Source of the DNA: Streptomyces phaeofaciens
GTDB taxonomy: Bacteria > Actinomycetota > Actinomycetes > Streptomycetales > Streptomycetaceae
Assembly (NCBI RefSeq): GCF_014648915.1
Contig: NZ_BMSA01000034.1
Coordinates: 1-64,000, forward strand
Length of the DNA stretch: 64,000 nucleotides
Direction: 5' to 3'
Shown: positions 24,886-34,138 of the stretch, piece by piece
How positions within the stretch are numbered: position 1 is the stretch's first letter
How the letters are laid out: each line of letters begins with the position of its first letter
Position numbers and translations under genes: made by a program
The notes under the pieces: model-generated
Database searches by the model: none
What the model was told of the DNA's origin: nothing
Seen by the model: the letters and a program-made list of their open reading frames with translations, nothing else

Positions 24886-26355
24886 GTGGCAGACCTGTAT
24901 GTGGATGGTGAATGGCGGGATCCGGTGGCCGGCGGTCACCGGGAGATCCGATGTCCCGCCGACGGCACGCTCGTGGCGACCGTCTCGGAAGGAACCCGGC
25001 CCGACACGGAGGCGGCGATCGCCGCGGCCCGCCGCGCCTTCGACGAAGGGCCCTGGCCTCGCGTCCCCGAGCGCGAGCGCGGCGCCCTGCTGCTGCGCAC
25101 CGCCGACCTCGTCGAGCGCGACGCCAAGGAGTTCGCCCGCGCCGAATCGCTCGACACCGGCAAGCGGCTCGTGGAGAGCGAGTACGACATCGCCGACGTG
25201 GTCTCCTGCCTGCGCTACTACGGCGGCATCGCGGGCACCGACGCCGGCCGCGTGATCGACACCGGCCGCGACGACGCCGTCAGCCGCGTCGTGTACGAAC
25301 CGATCGGCGTGTGCGGGCTCATCACCCCGTGGAACTACCCGCTGCTCCAGGCGTCCTGGAAGGTCGCGCCCGCACTCCTGGCGGGCAACACGGTCGTCCT
25401 CAAGCCCAGTGAACTGACCCCCTCCACCGCCATCCTGCTGATGAAGGCCCTGGAGGAGGCCGGACTCCCGGCCGGTGCCGCCCAGCTCGTGCTGGGCGCC
25501 GGGCCCGAGGCCGGCGCACCGCTCTCCGAGCACCCGGCCGTCGACATGGTCTCCTTCACCGGAGGCCTGGAGACCGGCAGGCACATCATGGCCACCGCCG
25601 CGCGGAGCGTGAAGAAGGTGGCCCTGGAACTCGGCGGCAAGAACCCCAACGTCGTCTTCGCCGACGCCGACTTCGAGACAGCCGTGGACTTCGCGCTCAC
25701 GGCCGTCTTCCTGCACTCGGGGCAGGTCTGCTCGGCCGGCGCCCGTCTGATCGTCGAGGACTCCCTCCACGACCGCTTCGTCGACGAGGTCGTCCGCCGC
25801 GCCCGGCGCATCCGCCTCGGCGGCCCCTTCGACCCGGAGGCCGAGACCGGGGCGCTGATCTCCGCACAGCACCGGGAGAAGGTCGAGGCGTACGTCGCGG
25901 CCGGGCTCGCCGAGGGCGCCGTACTGCGCTGCGGCGGGGAACGCCCCGACGACCCCGCCCTCGCGGGCGGCCACTACTTCCCGCCGACCGTCCTCGACGA
26001 GTGCCGGCAGGACATGCGCGTGGTGCACGAGGAGTCCTTCGGGCCCGTGCTCACCGTGGAGCGCTTCACGGACGAGGACGACGCCGTACGCATCGCCAAC
26101 GACACCGAGTACGGACTCGCCGGGGCCGTCTGGACACAGGACGCCGGAAAGGCCCAGCGGGTCGCCCGGCGGCTGCGCCACGGCACGGTGTGGATCAACG
26201 ACTACCACCCCTACGTGCCGCAGGCGGAATGGGGTGGCTTCGGACACTCGGGCGTGGGCCGGGAGCTGGGACCGACCGGCCTGGACGAGTACCGAGAACC
26301 CAAACACATCTGGCAGAACATCCAACCCCGGCCGCAGCGCTGGTTCCGCGGCTGA
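24886..26355 (+). CDS. betB: Betaine aldehyde dehydrogenase
   Basis: 489 residues from GTG 24886, preceded by GAAAGG. Aldehyde dehydrogenase motifs are PWNYPLLQASWKVAPAL (NAD binding), ALELGGKNPNVVFAD (general base Glu) and GQVCSAGARLIVED (nucleophile Cys). It converts betaine aldehyde from BetA into glycine betaine. It leads directly into the betaine transporter genes (20-bp gap), so oxidation and uptake are probably in one operon. Confidence 0.92.
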   Translation: MADLYVDGEWRDPVAGGHREIRCPADGTLVATVSEGTRPDTEAAIAAARRAFDEGPWPRVPERERGALLLRTADLVERDAKEFARAESLDTGKRLVESEYDIADVVSCLRYYGGIAGTDAGRVIDTGRDDAVSRVVYEPIGVCGLITPWNYPLLQASWKVAPALLAGNTVVLKPSELTPSTAILLMKALEEAGLPAGAAQLVLGAGPEAGAPLSEHPAVDMVSFTGGLETGRHIMATAARSVKKVALELGGKNPNVVFADADFETAVDFALTAVFLHSGQVCSAGARLIVEDSLHDRFVDEVVRRARRIRLGGPFDPEAETGALISAQHREKVEAYVAAGLAEGAVLRCGGERPDDPALAGGHYFPPTVLDECRQDMRVVHEESFGPVLTVERFTDEDDAVRIANDTEYGLAGAVWTQDAGKAQRVARRLRHGTVWINDYHPYVPQAEWGGFGHSGVGRELGPTGLDEYREPKHIWQNIQPRPQRWFRG

Positions 26356-26375
26356 ACGCCGAAAAGAGGTCGATC

Positions 26376-27464
26376 GTGACCCCAACACAGGCCGAGGTCC
26401 CACAGCGGCACGGCACGCCGCGGGACTCGGACTCCACCCCGGTCATCTCCGTGCGAAATCTGTGGAAGGTGTTCGGGCCGAAGGCCGAGCGGGTGCCGGA
26501 CTCCGAGGAGCTGTGCGGCCTCACCCGCCGCGAGCTCATGGACCGCACCGGATGCACCGCCGCCGTCCGCGACGTGCACTTCGACGTCTCGCCCGGCGAG
26601 GTCTTCGTCGTCATGGGACTGTCCGGCTCCGGCAAGTCCACCCTGGTGCGCTGTCTGACCCGGCTGATCGAACCCACCGCGGGCGAGATCGTCTTCGAGG
26701 GCGAGGACATCCGCGACGCGGACCCGGCCCGCCTGCGCGACCTGCGCCGCCGCAAGTTCTCCATGGTCTTCCAGCACTTCGGGCTGCTGCCCCACCGCCA
26801 GGTGGTGGACAACGTGGGCTTCGGCCTGGAGATCCGCGGCATGAGCAGGGCCGAACGCACCAGGCGCGCCCAGGAGGTCGTCGAGCTGGTCGGCCTCGCC
26901 GGCTACGAGAACTCCTACCCCGACCAGCTCTCCGGCGGCATGCAGCAGCGCGTCGGCCTCGCCCGGGCCCTGGCCGGCGATCCGGACGTGCTCTTCTTCG
27001 ACGAGCCGTTCTCGGCGCTCGACCCGCTGATCCGCCGGGACATGCAGAACGAGGTCATCCGGCTGCACCACGAGGTCGGCAAGACGATGGTGTTCATCAC
27101 CCACGACCTCTCCGAGGCCCTCAAACTGGGCGACCGCATCCTCATCATGCGCGACGGCAAGATGGTGCAGTGCGGCACCGGCGACGAACTGGTGGGCGCC
27201 CCGGCAGACGACTACGTACGCGAGTTCGTGAAGGACGTGCCGCGCGGCGACGTCCTCACCCTGCGCTGGATCATGCGCGCCCCGGAGGACGGCGACGCCC
27301 TGGACGGCCCCGAGCTCGGCCCGGACGTCGTGGTGCGGGAGGCCACGCGGGTGGTGCTCGCGGCCGACACGCCGGTGAAGGTCGTCGAGAACGGCACACT
27401 GCTCGGCATCGTCGGCGACGAGGAGATCCTCGCGGTGGTCGCCGGGCGGGAAGGCGACGTGTGA
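26376..27464 (+). CDS. proV: Glycine betaine/choline ABC transporter ATP-binding protein
   Basis: 362 residues from GTG 26376, with AAGAGG upstream. Walker A is MGLSGSGKSTLVR, the Q-loop is VFQHFGLLPH, the signature is LSGGMQQRVGLARAL, Walker B is VLFFDEPFSALDP and the switch His is in FITHDLSEAL. The extended N terminus before Walker A (KVFGPKAE, then LTRRELMDRTG) is typical of the QAT/ProV subfamily. The C terminus holds a shortened CBS-like regulatory region. It energises the fused permease encoded by the overlapping next gene. Confidence 0.93.
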   Translation: MTPTQAEVPQRHGTPRDSDSTPVISVRNLWKVFGPKAERVPDSEELCGLTRRELMDRTGCTAAVRDVHFDVSPGEVFVVMGLSGSGKSTLVRCLTRLIEPTAGEIVFEGEDIRDADPARLRDLRRRKFSMVFQHFGLLPHRQVVDNVGFGLEIRGMSRAERTRRAQEVVELVGLAGYENSYPDQLSGGMQQRVGLARALAGDPDVLFFDEPFSALDPLIRRDMQNEVIRLHHEVGKTMVFITHDLSEALKLGDRILIMRDGKMVQCGTGDELVGAPADDYVREFVKDVPRGDVLTLRWIMRAPEDGDALDGPELGPDVVVREATRVVLAADTPVKVVENGTLLGIVGDEEILAVVAGREGDV

Positions 27465-29464
27465 TGACCGTCGTCATGGAGAAACCGGAGCGGACGGGGG
27501 CCGAGGAGCCGGCCGCCCCCGCCCGGAGCGTGCGCCGGGTCGGCAGGCCCGTGCTGGTCGCCGCGATCCTGGCCGGCTGGCTGGTGCTCTTCGCCGTGCT
27601 GCGCGGACGCCAGACCCTGTCCCTGGCGGCGGCCGACCTCACCGATCTGCACCGGTGGTTCAACGACGTCAACGACTCGATCGGCGCGAACCGCGACTCC
27701 AACCCGCTCTTCCTCTACTTCTTCAACGAGATCCGCCTGGTCATCGACACCCTGGTGACCTTCGTCCAGGAACTGATCTCGCAGCCGTCCGCCGACCGTC
27801 CCCTCCCGCAGATCGGCTGGCTCGGTGTCGTCGGCATCGCCGGCTATGTCTCCTGGGCCGTGGGCAACTGGCGGGTCGCGCTGCTGGCGGTGGCCGGCTT
27901 CACCTTCCTCGGGCTCCAGGGCCTGTGGCAGGAGAGCATGGACACCCTCGCACTCACCCTCTCCGCGGTCCTCGTGGCGCTGCTGTTCGCGATCCCGCTC
28001 GGCGTGTGGGCGGGACTGTCCGACCGGGTCAACCGGATCGTGACGCCCTTCCTGGACTTCATGCAGACCATGCCGACCTTCGTCTATCTGGCCCCGCTGA
28101 CGCTGTTCTTCCTCATCGGCGGAGCCTCCGCCACGATCGCCACGGTGATCTACGCGGCCCCGCCCGCGATCCGTATCACCGCGCACGCCATCCGGTCCGT
28201 CCCCGAGACCACCGTCGAGGCGGCCGAGTCCCTGGGGGCGACGCGGCGGCAGGCCCTGCTGAAGGTCCTGCTGCCGATGTCCAAGCGGACCGTCGTGATG
28301 GGCGTCAACCAGTCGATCATGGCCGCCCTGGCCATGGTGACCATCGCCGCCCTGATCGACGCGCCGGGCCTCGGCAAGACCGTGGTCCAGGCGCTCCAGT
28401 CGCTCGACGTCGGTACGGCCTTCAACGCGGGCCTGTCCATCGTCGTCCTGGCGATCGTCCTCGACCGGGTCACCACCGCGGCCAGCGTGCGCGAGGAGAC
28501 GGCCCGGCGTTCCAAGGGCCGGTTCCGCACCTGGCGGCGGCCGCTGCTGGGCGCGGGCGCGGTGATCGCGGTGGTCCTGGCCTATCTGTCGCACACCTAT
28601 GTGTGGGCGGCGGAGTTCCCCGGCGAGGGGAGCGTCGGCAGTTCCGTGGCGAGCGCCGCGGACACCACCACGACCTGGGTGCAGGACAACCTCTCGGGCC
28701 TCACCAACGCCGTCCGCGACGCCCTCACCAACGGTCTGCTCAACCCGTTCCAGTCGCTGCTCACCGACTCCCCGTGGTGGCTGGTCGGCGCGGTGCTGAT
28801 CGCGCTCGGCACGGTGCTCGGCGGCCGGCGCGCCGGCGTCACCACGGCCGTGTGCGTGGGCCTGCTGGTCGGCACCGGTCTGTGGTCGGACGCCATGACG
28901 ACGCTGGCGTCGACCCTCGTGGCCACGGTGCTGGTGATGCTGTTCGGGGTCGTCGTCGGCGTGTGGATGGGGCGCAGCGCCCTGGTGGACCGGCTGATCC
29001 GGCCCACCCTGGACGCGGCCCAGGTCATGCCGCCGTTCGTCTATCTCGTGCCGTTCCTCGCACTGTTCGGCGCGACCCGCTTCACCGCGATCGTCGCCGC
29101 CGTCGTCTACGCGGCTCCCGTCGCCATCAAGATCATCGCGGACGGGGTGCGGAACGTGCCCGCGACCACCGTGGAGGCGGCCACCGCGGCCGGGTGCAAC
29201 ACCTGGCAGCTCATCACCAAGGTCCAGCTGCCGATGGCACGCGGCGCCCTGACCCTCGCGACCAACCAGGGCCTGATCTACGTGCTGTCGATGGTTGTTG
29301 TGGGCGGCCTGGTAGGCGCGGGCGCCCTCGGCTACGACGTCGTGGCCGGCTTCTCGCAGGGGCAGCTGTACGGGAAGGGGCTGGCCGCGGGGCTGGCCAT
29401 CGTCCTTCTCGGAGTCATGTTCGACCGGATCACTCAGGCAGCGGCGCGGCGTGCCGGCGCGTAA
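27464..29464 (+). CDS. proW: Glycine betaine/choline ABC transporter permease, two permease domains in one chain
   Basis: 666 residues. ATG 27464 overlaps the proV stop (TGATG). Two homologous membrane domains are visible: the first around FMQTMPTFVYLAPLTLFF and VPETTVEAAESLGATRRQ, the second around DAAQVMPPFVYLVPFLALF and VPATTVEAATAAGCNTWQ. Each would contact one ATPase copy, so one chain replaces the usual ProW homodimer. Membrane spans between the two halves add a linker of about 150 residues. Such fused permeases occur in other actinobacteria. Confidence 0.92.
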   Translation: MTVVMEKPERTGAEEPAAPARSVRRVGRPVLVAAILAGWLVLFAVLRGRQTLSLAAADLTDLHRWFNDVNDSIGANRDSNPLFLYFFNEIRLVIDTLVTFVQELISQPSADRPLPQIGWLGVVGIAGYVSWAVGNWRVALLAVAGFTFLGLQGLWQESMDTLALTLSAVLVALLFAIPLGVWAGLSDRVNRIVTPFLDFMQTMPTFVYLAPLTLFFLIGGASATIATVIYAAPPAIRITAHAIRSVPETTVEAAESLGATRRQALLKVLLPMSKRTVVMGVNQSIMAALAMVTIAALIDAPGLGKTVVQALQSLDVGTAFNAGLSIVVLAIVLDRVTTAASVREETARRSKGRFRTWRRPLLGAGAVIAVVLAYLSHTYVWAAEFPGEGSVGSSVASAADTTTTWVQDNLSGLTNAVRDALTNGLLNPFQSLLTDSPWWLVGAVLIALGTVLGGRRAGVTTAVCVGLLVGTGLWSDAMTTLASTLVATVLVMLFGVVVGVWMGRSALVDRLIRPTLDAAQVMPPFVYLVPFLALFGATRFTAIVAAVVYAAPVAIKIIADGVRNVPATTVEAATAAGCNTWQLITKVQLPMARGALTLATNQGLIYVLSMVVVGGLVGAGALGYDVVAGFSQGQLYGKGLAAGLAIVLLGVMFDRITQAAARRAGA

Positions 29465-29477
29465 GGAGCTACGGACC

Positions 29478-30455
29478 ATGGCAAGGCAGGCAACACACTG
29501 GAGAGCCGGCGCGGCCGGCATCGCGGTCCTCGGACTCACCCTCACCGCCTGCGGCGGTGCGAAGGTCGGTGACAGTTCCTCGGGGTCCGGCAGTTCGGGC
29601 GGCTCCGGGACCTGCGGCACCTTCAACCTCGCGGTCAATCCGTGGGTCGGCTACGAGGCGGACGCGGCGGTCGTCGCGTACGTCGCCGAGCACGACCTCG
29701 GCTGCAAGGTCACCCAGAAGGACCTGAAGGAGGAGATCGCCTGGCAGGGCTTCGGGACGGGCGAGGTGGACACCGTCCTGGAGAACTGGGGCCACGACGA
29801 TCTGAAGGCGAAGTACATCACCCAGCAGAAGACCGCCGTGGAGGCCGGCTCGACCGGCAACGAGGGCATCATCGGCTGGTACGTGCCGCCGTGGCTGGCG
29901 AAGGCCCACCCCGACATCACGGACTGGAAGAACCTCAACAAGTACGCCTCGAAGTTCAAGACCTCGGAGTCGGGCGGCAAGGGCCAGCTCCTCGACGGCG
30001 ACCCGTCGTACGTCACCAACGACGAGGCGCTGGTGAAGAACCTGAAGCTGGACTTCAAGGTGGTGTACGCGGGCAGCGAGACGGCGCTCATCCAGGCCTA
30101 TCGCAAGGCCGAGAAGAACAAGGAATGGGTGATCGGCTACTTCTACGAGCCGCAGTGGTTCCTGTCCGAGGTGCCGCTGGTGAAGGTGAACCTGCCCGCG
30201 TACAAGGACGGCTGTGACGCGGACGCGGAGAAGGTCGCGTGCGACTACCCCGTGTACGACCTGGACAAGATCGTCAGCGCGAAGTTCGCCAAGTCGGGGA
30301 GCCCCGCCTATGACCTGGTGAAGAAGTTCACCTGGACGAACGACGACCAGAACGTCGTGGCGAAGTACATCGCGGTGGACAAGATGACCCCCGAGGCGGC
30401 CGCGAAGAAGTGGGTCGAGGCCAACCGCGACAAGGTGGAGGCCTGGATCAAGTAG
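29478..30455 (+). CDS. proX: Glycine betaine/choline-binding lipoprotein (OpuAC/ProX family)
   Basis: 325 residues from ATG 29478; AAGGAG overlaps the proW stop. A lipoprotein signal with lipobox LTAC and a Gly/Ser-rich tether come first. The substrate-binding domain follows, beginning FNLAVNPWVGYEADAAVVAYV with many Trp residues (ENWGHDD, WYVPPWLAK, FYEPQWFLSE) that could form the aromatic cage for the trimethylammonium group. It is the receptor of the preceding ABC transporter and the last gene before a strong terminator. Confidence 0.92.
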   Translation: MARQATHWRAGAAGIAVLGLTLTACGGAKVGDSSSGSGSSGGSGTCGTFNLAVNPWVGYEADAAVVAYVAEHDLGCKVTQKDLKEEIAWQGFGTGEVDTVLENWGHDDLKAKYITQQKTAVEAGSTGNEGIIGWYVPPWLAKAHPDITDWKNLNKYASKFKTSESGGKGQLLDGDPSYVTNDEALVKNLKLDFKVVYAGSETALIQAYRKAEKNKEWVIGYFYEPQWFLSEVPLVKVNLPAYKDGCDADAEKVACDYPVYDLDKIVSAKFAKSGSPAYDLVKKFTWTNDDQNVVAKYIAVDKMTPEAAAKKWVEANRDKVEAWIK

Positions 30456-30479
30456 CCCGGTTCGAGGCCGGTCGGACGA

Positions 30480-30521
30480 GCCCGGCGGGCGGTGCGCACC
30501 TGTGCGCACCGCCCGCCGGGC
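30480..30521 (+). terminator. Strong hairpin terminator after the betaine transporter operon
   Basis: Perfect 20-bp complementary arms (30480-30499 and 30502-30521) begin 24 bp after the proX stop, one of the longest stems in the window. Confidence 0.85.
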
Positions 30522-30561
30522 ATTGTCGTGTTCCGGCCTGTTCGCCGACCTCACGGACCCC

Positions 30562-30629
30562 TTGACACCCCCTTCCCGAGACGGGCACATTGAGTTGCGC
30601 AACCTGAATCACGTTGCGTAGACAGCAAC
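30562..30629 (+). promoter_or_regulatory. Promoter and IclR-type box of the dimethylglycine/sarcosine oxidation operon
   Basis: TTGACA (30562-30567) and CACATT (30586-30591) are 18 bp apart. A compact palindrome, GTTGCGCAAC (30594-30603), lies at the expected start site. A good copy of the island dyad, GTTGCG-N5-AGCAAC (30613-30629), follows. The layout mirrors that at 17246-17295. Confidence 0.65.
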
Positions 30630-30668
30630 TGGACCGGCTGGGCAGATTTTCGAACCGGAGGTGCGGCG

Positions 30669-33107
30669 ATGGCGGGACCCCGAGTGGTCATCATCGGAGC
30701 GGGGGTCGTGGGCGCGGCACTCGCGGACGAGATCTCCGCGCGAGGCTGGACCGAAGTGACCGTGGTCGACCAGGGCCCGCTGCCCGCCACCGGGGGCTCC
30801 AGCTCACACGCCCCGGGCCTGGTCTTCCAGACGAACTCCTCCAAGACCATGACCGAGCTGGCCCGCTACACCGTCGAGAAGTTCTGCTCCCTCGACGTCG
30901 ACGGCAAGCCCTGCTTCCTCCAGGTCGGCGGCCTCGAAGTGGCCACCACCCCCGAGCGCCTCACGGAACTCCGGCGCCGGCACGGCTGGATCACCGCCTG
31001 GGGCATCGAGTCCCGCCTGCTGACCGCCGACGAGTGCGTCGAACAGCACCCGCTGGTGAACCGCGACCGGGTCCTCGGCGGCCTCCTGGTCCCCACCGAC
31101 GGCCTCGCCAAGGCCGTCCTCGCCGTCGAGGCGCAGATCCGCCGGGCCACCGGACGCGGCGTCCGCTTCCTGGCCCGCCACGAGGTCCTCGACGTGCTCC
31201 GGACCGACGGCGAGGTGACCGGCGTCCGCACCGACCAGGGCGAGATCCCCGCCGACATCGTCGTGTGCTGCGCCGGCATCTGGGGCCCGAGGATCGCCCG
31301 CATGGTCGGCATGAACCTCCCGCTCACCCCGCTCGCCCACCAGCTCGCCTGGACCGGCCCGGTACCGGCACTGGCCGGCCAGACCGAGGAGGCGGTCCGC
31401 CCGATCCTGCGCCACCAGGACGCCGACCTCTACTACCGCGACCGCTTCGACGGCATCGGCATCGGCTCCTACGGCCACCGTCCGATGCCCATCACGGCCG
31501 ACGAGATCCTCTCCTTCGACGAGGCCGACGAGATGCCGTCCGTCCTGAAGTTCACCGAGGAGGACTTCGAGCCGGCCTGGACCGAGACGCGGTCGATCCT
31601 CCCCGCGACGAAGGACGCCAAGATCGAGGAGGGCATCAACGGCCTCTTCTCCTTCACCACCGACAACTTCCCGCTGCTCGGCGAGTCGAGGGACGTCAAG
31701 GGCTTCTGGGTCGCCGAGGCCGTCTGGGTCACCCACTCCGCGGGCGTCGGCCGGGCCATGGCCGAATGGCTGGTCGACGGCCACTGCTCGTCCTTCGACC
31801 TGCACGAGTGCGACGTCAACCGCTTCGAGCCGCACCAGCTGTCCCCGGAGTACGTCCTGGCCCGCGACTGCCAGAACTTCGTCGAGGTCTACGACATCCT
31901 CCACCCCCTCCAGCCGTCGGGCGACCCGCGCCCGATCCGCAAGAGCCCCTTCCACGCCCGCCAGGAGGAGCACGGCGCCTTCTTCCTCGAGGCGAACGGC
32001 TGGGAGCGCCCCCAGTGGTACGAGGCCAACGCGGGCCTGGTGGAAGGCCGTTCCGTCCCCACACCCAACGACTGGGCCGCGCGGTACTGGTCGCCCATCG
32101 TCGGCGCCGAGGCCCAGGTCACCCGCGAGACCGTCGCGATGTACGACATGACGGCACTCAAGCGCCTGGAGGTCGCCGGACCCGGCGCCGCGGACTTCCT
32201 GGAAGGGCTGGTCACCGGCAAGGTGGCCAAGTCGGTCGGCTCGGTGACCTACACCCTGCTGCTGGACCACGACGGCGGCATCCGCAGCGACATCACCGTC
32301 GCCCGCCTCGCCCGCGACCTCTTCCAGGTCGGCGCCAACGGCAACCTCGACCTCGACTGGCTCACCCGCCGGCTCCCCGCCGACGGCACCGTCCAGGTCC
32401 GCGACATCACCCCCGGCACCTGCTGCATCGGCCTGTGGGGTCCGCTCGCCCGCAAGGTCCTCCAGCCCCTGACCGACGAGGACTTCAGCAACGACGGCCT
32501 GAAGTACTTCCGCGCCAAGCACGCCTACATCGGCAGCGTCCCGGTCACCGCGATGCGTCTGTCCTACGTCGGCGAACTCGGCTGGGAGCTCTACACCACC
32601 GCCGACCAGGGCCAGAAACTCTGGGACACCCTCTGGCGGGCCGCGAAGCCGCTCGGCGGGATCATCGCGGGCCGCGGCGCCTTCAACAGCCTCCGCCTGG
32701 AGAAGGGCTACCGCTCCTTCGGCACCGACATGACCTACGAGCACGACCCCTACGAGGCCGGCGTCGGCTTCGCCGTCAAGGCCGACAAGGACGACTTCAT
32801 CGGCAAGGCCGCACTGGAACGCCGCAAGGCCGACCCGCGGCGCAGGCTCACCTGCCTCACCATCGCCGACCCGCACTCGGTCGTCATGGGCAAGGAACCG
32901 GTTTACGACGGCGACCGCGCGGTCGGCTACGTCACCAGCGCCGCCCACGGCTACACGATCGGCAAGGGCATCGCCTACGCGTGGCTCCCCGCCGAACTCG
33001 CCACCCCCGGCACGACGCTCCACATCGGCTACTTCGAGCAGCGGGTCGAGGCCGTCGTCGCCGAGGAACCCCTGTTCGACCCGACCATGTCCCGACTCCG
33101 TGGCTAG
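30669..33107 (+). CDS. dmg: Dimethylglycine oxidase (FAD oxidoreductase plus folate-binding GcvT domain)
   Basis: 812 residues, close to the 830 of Arthrobacter globiformis DMGO. The N-terminal DAO-type FAD domain begins VVIIGAGVVGAALADE. The SSSHAPGLVFQTNSSKTM block contains the His that carries covalent FAD in DMGO. From about residue 430 a GcvT-like folate domain follows (MTALKRLEVAGPGAADFLEGL, then RLEKGYRSFGTDMTYEHDPYEAG). It converts dimethylglycine to sarcosine, passing the methyl carbon to THF as methylene-THF. The FAD reoxidises with oxygen. Overlaps folD by 8 bp. Confidence 0.92.
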   Translation: MAGPRVVIIGAGVVGAALADEISARGWTEVTVVDQGPLPATGGSSSHAPGLVFQTNSSKTMTELARYTVEKFCSLDVDGKPCFLQVGGLEVATTPERLTELRRRHGWITAWGIESRLLTADECVEQHPLVNRDRVLGGLLVPTDGLAKAVLAVEAQIRRATGRGVRFLARHEVLDVLRTDGEVTGVRTDQGEIPADIVVCCAGIWGPRIARMVGMNLPLTPLAHQLAWTGPVPALAGQTEEAVRPILRHQDADLYYRDRFDGIGIGSYGHRPMPITADEILSFDEADEMPSVLKFTEEDFEPAWTETRSILPATKDAKIEEGINGLFSFTTDNFPLLGESRDVKGFWVAEAVWVTHSAGVGRAMAEWLVDGHCSSFDLHECDVNRFEPHQLSPEYVLARDCQNFVEVYDILHPLQPSGDPRPIRKSPFHARQEEHGAFFLEANGWERPQWYEANAGLVEGRSVPTPNDWAARYWSPIVGAEAQVTRETVAMYDMTALKRLEVAGPGAADFLEGLVTGKVAKSVGSVTYTLLLDHDGGIRSDITVARLARDLFQVGANGNLDLDWLTRRLPADGTVQVRDITPGTCCIGLWGPLARKVLQPLTDEDFSNDGLKYFRAKHAYIGSVPVTAMRLSYVGELGWELYTTADQGQKLWDTLWRAAKPLGGIIAGRGAFNSLRLEKGYRSFGTDMTYEHDPYEAGVGFAVKADKDDFIGKAALERRKADPRRRLTCLTIADPHSVVMGKEPVYDGDRAVGYVTSAAHGYTIGKGIAYAWLPAELATPGTTLHIGYFEQRVEAVVAEEPLFDPTMSRLRG

Positions 33108-34017
33108 CCGTGAAGGGGTTCCACCAGGGACCGCCTACCTCCTCGACGGCAGGGCGACCGCCGCCGCCGTCCGCCGCGAACTCGCCGAACGCGTGGCCAA
33201 GCTGACCGCGACGGGCGCCCGCCCGCCGGGACTCGGCACGGTCCTGGTCGGCGACGACCCCGGCAGCCACGCCTACGTCGGCGGAAAACACCGCGACTGC
33301 GCCCAGGTCGGCATCGCCTCGATCCGCCACGACCTGCCCGCCGACGCCTCGCAACGGCAGGTCGAGGACGTCATCGACGAACTGAACGCCGACCCTGCCT
33401 GCACCGGCTACATCGTCCAGCTCCCCCTCCCGCGCCACCTGGACGCGAACGCCGTACTCCAGCGCATGGACCCGGCCAAGGACGCCGACGGCCTGCACCC
33501 CGTCAACCTCGGCCGGCTCGTCCTCGGGACGGACGCCCCGCTCCCGTGCACCCCGCGCGGGATCGTCGAACTGCTCCGCCGGTACGAGGTGCCGCTCGCC
33601 GGAGCACGCGTGTGCGTGATCGGCCGCGGCATCACCGTCGGACGGCCGATCGGACTCCTGCTCACCCGCAGGTCCGAGAACGCCACCGTCACCCTCTGCC
33701 ACACCGGCACCAAGGGCCTGGCCTGGCACGTCCGCGAGGCGGACATCGTCGTCGCGGCCGCCGGCTCGCCCGGACTGATCACCAAGGACATGCTGCGCCC
33801 CGGCGCGGCCGTCCTGGACGTCGGCATCACCCGCACCGACCGGGGACTCGTCGGCGACGTGCACCCGGACGCCGCCCAGGTCGCCGGATGGCTCGCGCCG
33901 ATGCCCGGCGGCGTCGGCCCCATGACACGGGCCATGCTGCTCGCCAACGTCGTCGAGGCCGCCGAGAGGAACGCCACCGTCGTCGAGGCCGCCGAGAGGA
34001 ACGCGAACGCCGTATGA
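33100..34017 (+). CDS. folD: Bifunctional methylenetetrahydrofolate dehydrogenase/cyclohydrolase
   Basis: 305 residues from GTG 33100, overlapping the dimethylglycine oxidase stop by 8 bp. The catalytic Lys lies in YVGGKHRDC; GYIVQLPLPRHLD, KDADGLHPVNLG, VIGRGITVGRPIG and WLAPMPGGVGPMTRAMLL are FolD hallmarks. It oxidises methylene-THF produced by the demethylases to 10-formyl-THF, which PurU can then deformylate. It is probably a pathway-dedicated paralogue. The C terminus carries an unusual exact repeat, VVEAAERNAT followed by VVEAAERNAN, beyond the normal end of the fold. Confidence 0.93.
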   Translation: MASREGVPPGTAYLLDGRATAAAVRRELAERVAKLTATGARPPGLGTVLVGDDPGSHAYVGGKHRDCAQVGIASIRHDLPADASQRQVEDVIDELNADPACTGYIVQLPLPRHLDANAVLQRMDPAKDADGLHPVNLGRLVLGTDAPLPCTPRGIVELLRRYEVPLAGARVCVIGRGITVGRPIGLLLTRRSENATVTLCHTGTKGLAWHVREADIVVAAAGSPGLITKDMLRPGAAVLDVGITRTDRGLVGDVHPDAAQVAGWLAPMPGGVGPMTRAMLLANVVEAAERNATVVEAAERNANAV

Positions 34018-34077
34018 CACCGAGCGAACGCCGCAGGAGACCCAGCCGACGTCGTACGAGGCCGAGCGAACGCCGTT
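33949..34077. repeat. 30-bp tandem repeat at the folD 3' end with a degenerate downstream copy
   Basis: Two 30-bp units (33949-33978 and 33979-34008) differ at only a few bases and add ten residues to FolD. A decayed copy is recognisable at 34051-34077, outside the gene. Between the folD stop and soxB, the 12-mer CCGAGCGAACGC also recurs (34020 and 34062). This looks like replication-slippage expansion still eroding into the spacer. Confidence 0.75.
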
Positions 34078-34138
34078 CGAACGCCCCGTCCCCGCAGTAC
34101 CCGCCGCATCCGCACCCTTCAGAAGACGGAGACGTCCG

